A stretch of 8,269 nucleotides of DNA. Origin: an uncultured Novosphingobium sp. (GTDB taxonomy: Bacteria > Pseudomonadota > Alphaproteobacteria > Sphingomonadales > Sphingomonadaceae). Under the pieces are notes generated by a model. It searched no databases, was not told where the DNA came from, and saw only the letters and a list, made by a program, of their open reading frames with translations. This document shows, in pieces, positions 6,357-8,269 of the stretch. The translations under genes and the position numbers were made by a program. The DNA lies in the NCBI GenBank assembly GCA_938005655.1, contig CALLNA010000271.1, positions 1 through 8,269 on the forward strand. The letters run 5' to 3'. Numbering within the stretch: the first letter of the stretch is position 1; each line of letters opens with the position of its first letter.

Positions 6357-7498
6357 TCGTCGCCAATATCGCCGACTTCCGCGAGGCCGCCCGCCGCCGC
6401 CTGCCGCGCTTCCTGTTCGAATACATGGACGGCGGCTCCTATGCCGAGGTCACGCTGCGCAAGAACGTGGCCGAGCTGTCCGAGATCGCCCTGCGCCAGC
6501 GGGTGCTGCGCGACGTCTCGGCGCTCGATCTCTCGACCGAGCTGTTCGGGCAGAAGCTCGCCCTGCCGGTCGCGCTCGCGCCGATCGGCCTCGCCGGGCT
6601 CAACGCGCGGCGCGGCGAGTGCCAGGCGGTGCGCGCCGCCGAGGCCGCGGGCATTCCCTTCACCCTCTCGACCGTCTCGGCCTGCGCCCTCGACGAGGTG
6701 GCGCGGGCGGCGCGCCGGCCGTTATGGTTCCAGCTCTACATGATCCGCGACCGCGGCTTCATGCGCGACCTGCTGGCCCAGGCCGCGGCGGCGCAATGCT
6801 CGGCGCTGGTCTTCACCGTCGACATGCCGGTGCCGGGCAGCCGCTACCGCGATTACCGCACGGGCCTCGCCGGAGCGCCGGGCATGAAGGGCGCGCTGTG
6901 GCGCTTCGCCCAGGCGGCCATGCGACCGGCCTGGGCCTGGGACGTCGGCCTGCGGGGCCGGCCCCACGCCCTCGGCAACGTCGCCCCGGTGCTCCAGGGA
7001 CGCACCGGGATCGAGGACTTCTTCGCCTGGATGCGGAACAATTTCGATCCCTCGATCGGCTGGCGCGACCTCGACTTCATCCGCTCGGAATGGACCGGGC
7101 CGCTGATCATCAAGGGCGTGCTCGACCCCGAGGACGCGCGCCGGGCGGCGGAGCTGGGGGCGGACGGGATCGTCGTCTCCAACCATGGCGGCCGCCAGCT
7201 CGACGGCGTGCTCTCGACCGCGCGCGCCCTGCCGCCGATCGCCGAGGCGGTGGGCGACCGGCTGACCGTGCTGGCCGACGGCGGGGTCCGCTCCGGGCTC
7301 GACGTGGTGCGGCTGCTGGCGCTGGGCGCCAAGGGCGTGCTGCTCGGGCGGGCCTGGGCCTATGCCCTCGCCGCGCGGGGCGAGGCCGGGGTGCGCCAGA
7401 TGCTCGGCCTGATCGAGGCGGAGATGCGGGTCGCCCTGTCGCTGACCGGCGTCCGCTCGGTTGCCGAGATCGATCGCACGATATTGGCGGAGGCATGA
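6353..7498 (+). CDS. lldD: FMN-dependent L-lactate dehydrogenase
   Basis: Predicted 381 residues, slightly shorter than E. coli LldD. It oxidises L-lactate to pyruvate and passes electrons from FMN to the quinone pool at the inner face of the membrane. Family features are all present: Tyr24 in EYMDGGS, APIGLAGL at 76-83, STVS at 106-109, Tyr129 in QLYM, FTVDMPVPGSRYRDYR from 154, Lys254 in IIKG, and SNHGGRQLD at 276-284 with catalytic His278 and substrate-binding Arg281. ADGGVRSG (308-315) and GRAW (332-335) form the FMN phosphate site. Other alpha-hydroxyacid oxidases share these motifs, but the placement after a rhamnulokinase, in a locus that makes L-lactaldehyde, supports lactate as substrate. 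The ATG overlaps the kinase stop and follows GAGG by seven bases, so it is translated in a coupled operon. It completes conversion of the three deoxy carbons of rhamnose to pyruvate. Confidence 0.93.
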   Translation: MIVANIADFREAARRRLPRFLFEYMDGGSYAEVTLRKNVAELSEIALRQRVLRDVSALDLSTELFGQKLALPVALAPIGLAGLNARRGECQAVRAAEAAGIPFTLSTVSACALDEVARAARRPLWFQLYMIRDRGFMRDLLAQAAAAQCSALVFTVDMPVPGSRYRDYRTGLAGAPGMKGALWRFAQAAMRPAWAWDVGLRGRPHALGNVAPVLQGRTGIEDFFAWMRNNFDPSIGWRDLDFIRSEWTGPLIIKGVLDPEDARRAAELGADGIVVSNHGGRQLDGVLSTARALPPIAEAVGDRLTVLADGGVRSGLDVVRLLALGAKGVLLGRAWAYALAARGEAGVRQMLGLIEAEMRVALSLTGVRSVAEIDRTILAEA

Positions 7499-7560
7499 TC
7501 GTCGCCGCAGTGGATTTTGCGGCGGAGGATCGCCATAACGCGCGCGGGCGGACGGCCTGA
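7495..7560 (+). CDS. Possible 21-residue micro-ORF between lldD and the regulator gene
   Basis: An ATG overlaps the lldD stop as ATGA, as at the kinase/lldD junction, and opens 21 codons beginning MIVAAVDFAAED and ending in TGA at 7560. Its first 12 bases are identical to the first 12 bases of lldD. I recognise no product. It could be a coupling element that carries ribosomes towards the regulator start 35 bases downstream, a remnant of a lost gene, or chance. Confidence 0.25.
   Translation: MIVAAVDFAAEDRHNARGRTA
7503..7524 (+). other. Seven-base-pair GC hairpin just after lldD
   Basis: CGCCGCA (7503-7509) and TGCGGCG (7518-7524) are perfectly complementary around an eight-base loop, and a G-U pair can extend the stem by one. 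It begins five bases after the lldD stop. There is no T run after it, so it is not a standard intrinsic terminator. It could stabilise the 3' end of the upstream message or reduce read-through into the regulator gene. Confidence 0.45.
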
Positions 7561-7595
7561 GCGAATTGGGTAAAAAGGGATTGGAAACCGGACGG

Positions 7596-8269
7596 ATGCA
7601 CGCGGCGGAACGGGAAGCGGTGATCCTCGACGCCCTGCGCGGCACCGGCTTCGTCAGCTATCGCGAGCTGGAGACCCGGCTCGACGCCTCCCCCGCGACG
7701 ATCCGCCGCGACCTGACGCGGCTGGAGGAAGGCGGCCGGATCGTGCGGGTCCACGGCGGGGCCAAGCTCGCCGCGGCGGCGGCGACCGCCTCCGCGCCGG
7801 AGCCCGCCTTCCAGCTTGCCGGCACCCCCTTCGACGAGGCGATCACCCAGCACCTCGCCCAGAAGCAGGCGATCGGCCGCGCCGCCGCCGCGCTGTGCGA
7901 GCCGGGCGAGGGGGTGATGATCGACGGCGGGACCACCACGCTCCAGATGTGCCCGCACCTCGCCGGGCTCGACCTCCAGGTCCTGACCAATTCGCTGCAC
8001 ATCGTGAACGCCCTGCTGCCCCAGGCGGGAACGCGGATCCTCGTGCCCTCGGGCGCCCTGTTCCGCGAGCAGAACATCATCCTCGCTCCCGCCGGCGAGG
8101 ATTCGATGCCGCGCTTCCACGCCCCCAAGCTGTTCATGGGCGCGGCGGCCGTGGGACCGCAGGGGGTCATGCAGCAGGACGTGATCCTCGTCGCCGCCCA
8201 GCGCCGCCTGATCGATCGGGCGGAGGAAGTGGTCCTGCTCGTCGACAGCTCCAAGTTCGCCGGCTCCTC
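7596..8269 (+). CDS. rhaR: DeoR-family transcriptional regulator (probable rhamnose repressor), C-terminus cut
   Basis: The first 224 residues are present; the gene runs off the right edge, with perhaps 25-40 residues missing given the usual 250-270. Residues about 5-57 are the DeoR winged helix-turn-helix, including SPATIRRDLTRLEEGGRIVRVHGGA (from residue 32; signature of the family). From about 75 the DeoRC sensor domain follows, with DGGTTT at 110-115 and LTNSLHIVNALL at 130-141, the phosphate-binding region for a sugar-phosphate effector. DeoR proteins of this type regulate rhamnose genes in rhizobia (RhaR), and its position at the end of the rightward operon fits autoregulation. The effector is unproven; rhamnulose-1-phosphate or another pathway intermediate is a reasonable guess. 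The ATG at 7596 gives a typical start (MHAAERE) but has only a weak GGACGG nearby; in-frame TTG codons at 7566 and 7581 are possible alternatives. Confidence 0.9.
   Translation, partial: MHAAEREAVILDALRGTGFVSYRELETRLDASPATIRRDLTRLEEGGRIVRVHGGAKLAAAAATASAPEPAFQLAGTPFDEAITQHLAQKQAIGRAAAALCEPGEGVMIDGGTTTLQMCPHLAGLDLQVLTNSLHIVNALLPQAGTRILVPSGALFREQNIILAPAGEDSMPRFHAPKLFMGAAAVGPQGVMQQDVILVAAQRRLIDRAEEVVLLVDSSKFAGS

Noticed and set aside
7503..7524. Intrinsic transcription terminator after lldD.
   Set aside because: The stem is good but no T run follows, and the regulator gene continues on the same strand less than 80 bases away.
7110..8120. A 336-codon minus-strand frame across lldD and the regulator.
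   Set aside because: Overlaps two well-supported genes and has no recognisable domain.

Overview
The window is very GC-rich and its codons are strongly biased to G/C at third positions. Together with the protein types, this suggests an alphaproteobacterium, most likely of the Sphingomonadales. That placement is inferred from style and gene content; no taxonomic marker is present. Almost every base is coding, no gene-free stretch exceeds 300 bases, and I see no tRNA, rRNA, CRISPR array, insertion sequence or phage gene.

Layout: two divergent operons flank an 85-bp AT-richer control region (4889-4973). Leftward (minus strand) run a fused rhamnulose-1-phosphate aldolase/short-chain dehydrogenase (2768-4888), a secreted alpha/beta hydrolase (1789-2739), L-rhamnose isomerase (503-1792) and the N-terminal 156 residues of a Tat-signal esterase cut by the left edge (1-468). 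Rightward (plus strand) run an FGGY sugar kinase, probably rhamnulokinase (4974-6356), an FMN-dependent L-lactate dehydrogenase (6353-7498), a possible 21-residue micro-ORF (7495-7560) and a DeoR-family regulator cut by the right edge (7596-8269). Several junctions are 4-bp stop/start overlaps, so translation within each operon is probably coupled.

Together the genes form a near-complete phosphorylating L-rhamnose pathway: isomerase (rhamnose to rhamnulose), kinase (rhamnulose-1-phosphate), aldolase domain (dihydroxyacetone phosphate plus L-lactaldehyde), dehydrogenase domain (L-lactaldehyde to L-lactate) and LldD (L-lactate to pyruvate with electrons to the respiratory chain). The DeoR protein is the likely regulator, and candidate operator repeats (AACGATCA and relatives) lie in the divergent promoter. 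The two exported hydrolases suggest the natural substrate is an esterified, for example acetylated, rhamnose-containing glycan or glycoside. Transporter, mutarotase and rhamnosidase genes are not in the window.

This is mainly a recognisable catabolic locus rather than a new system. The points most worth checking are the operator architecture, the role of the two esterases, the true activity of the dehydrogenase half of the fusion, the divergent C-terminal half of the kinase, and the small elements around the translation starts.
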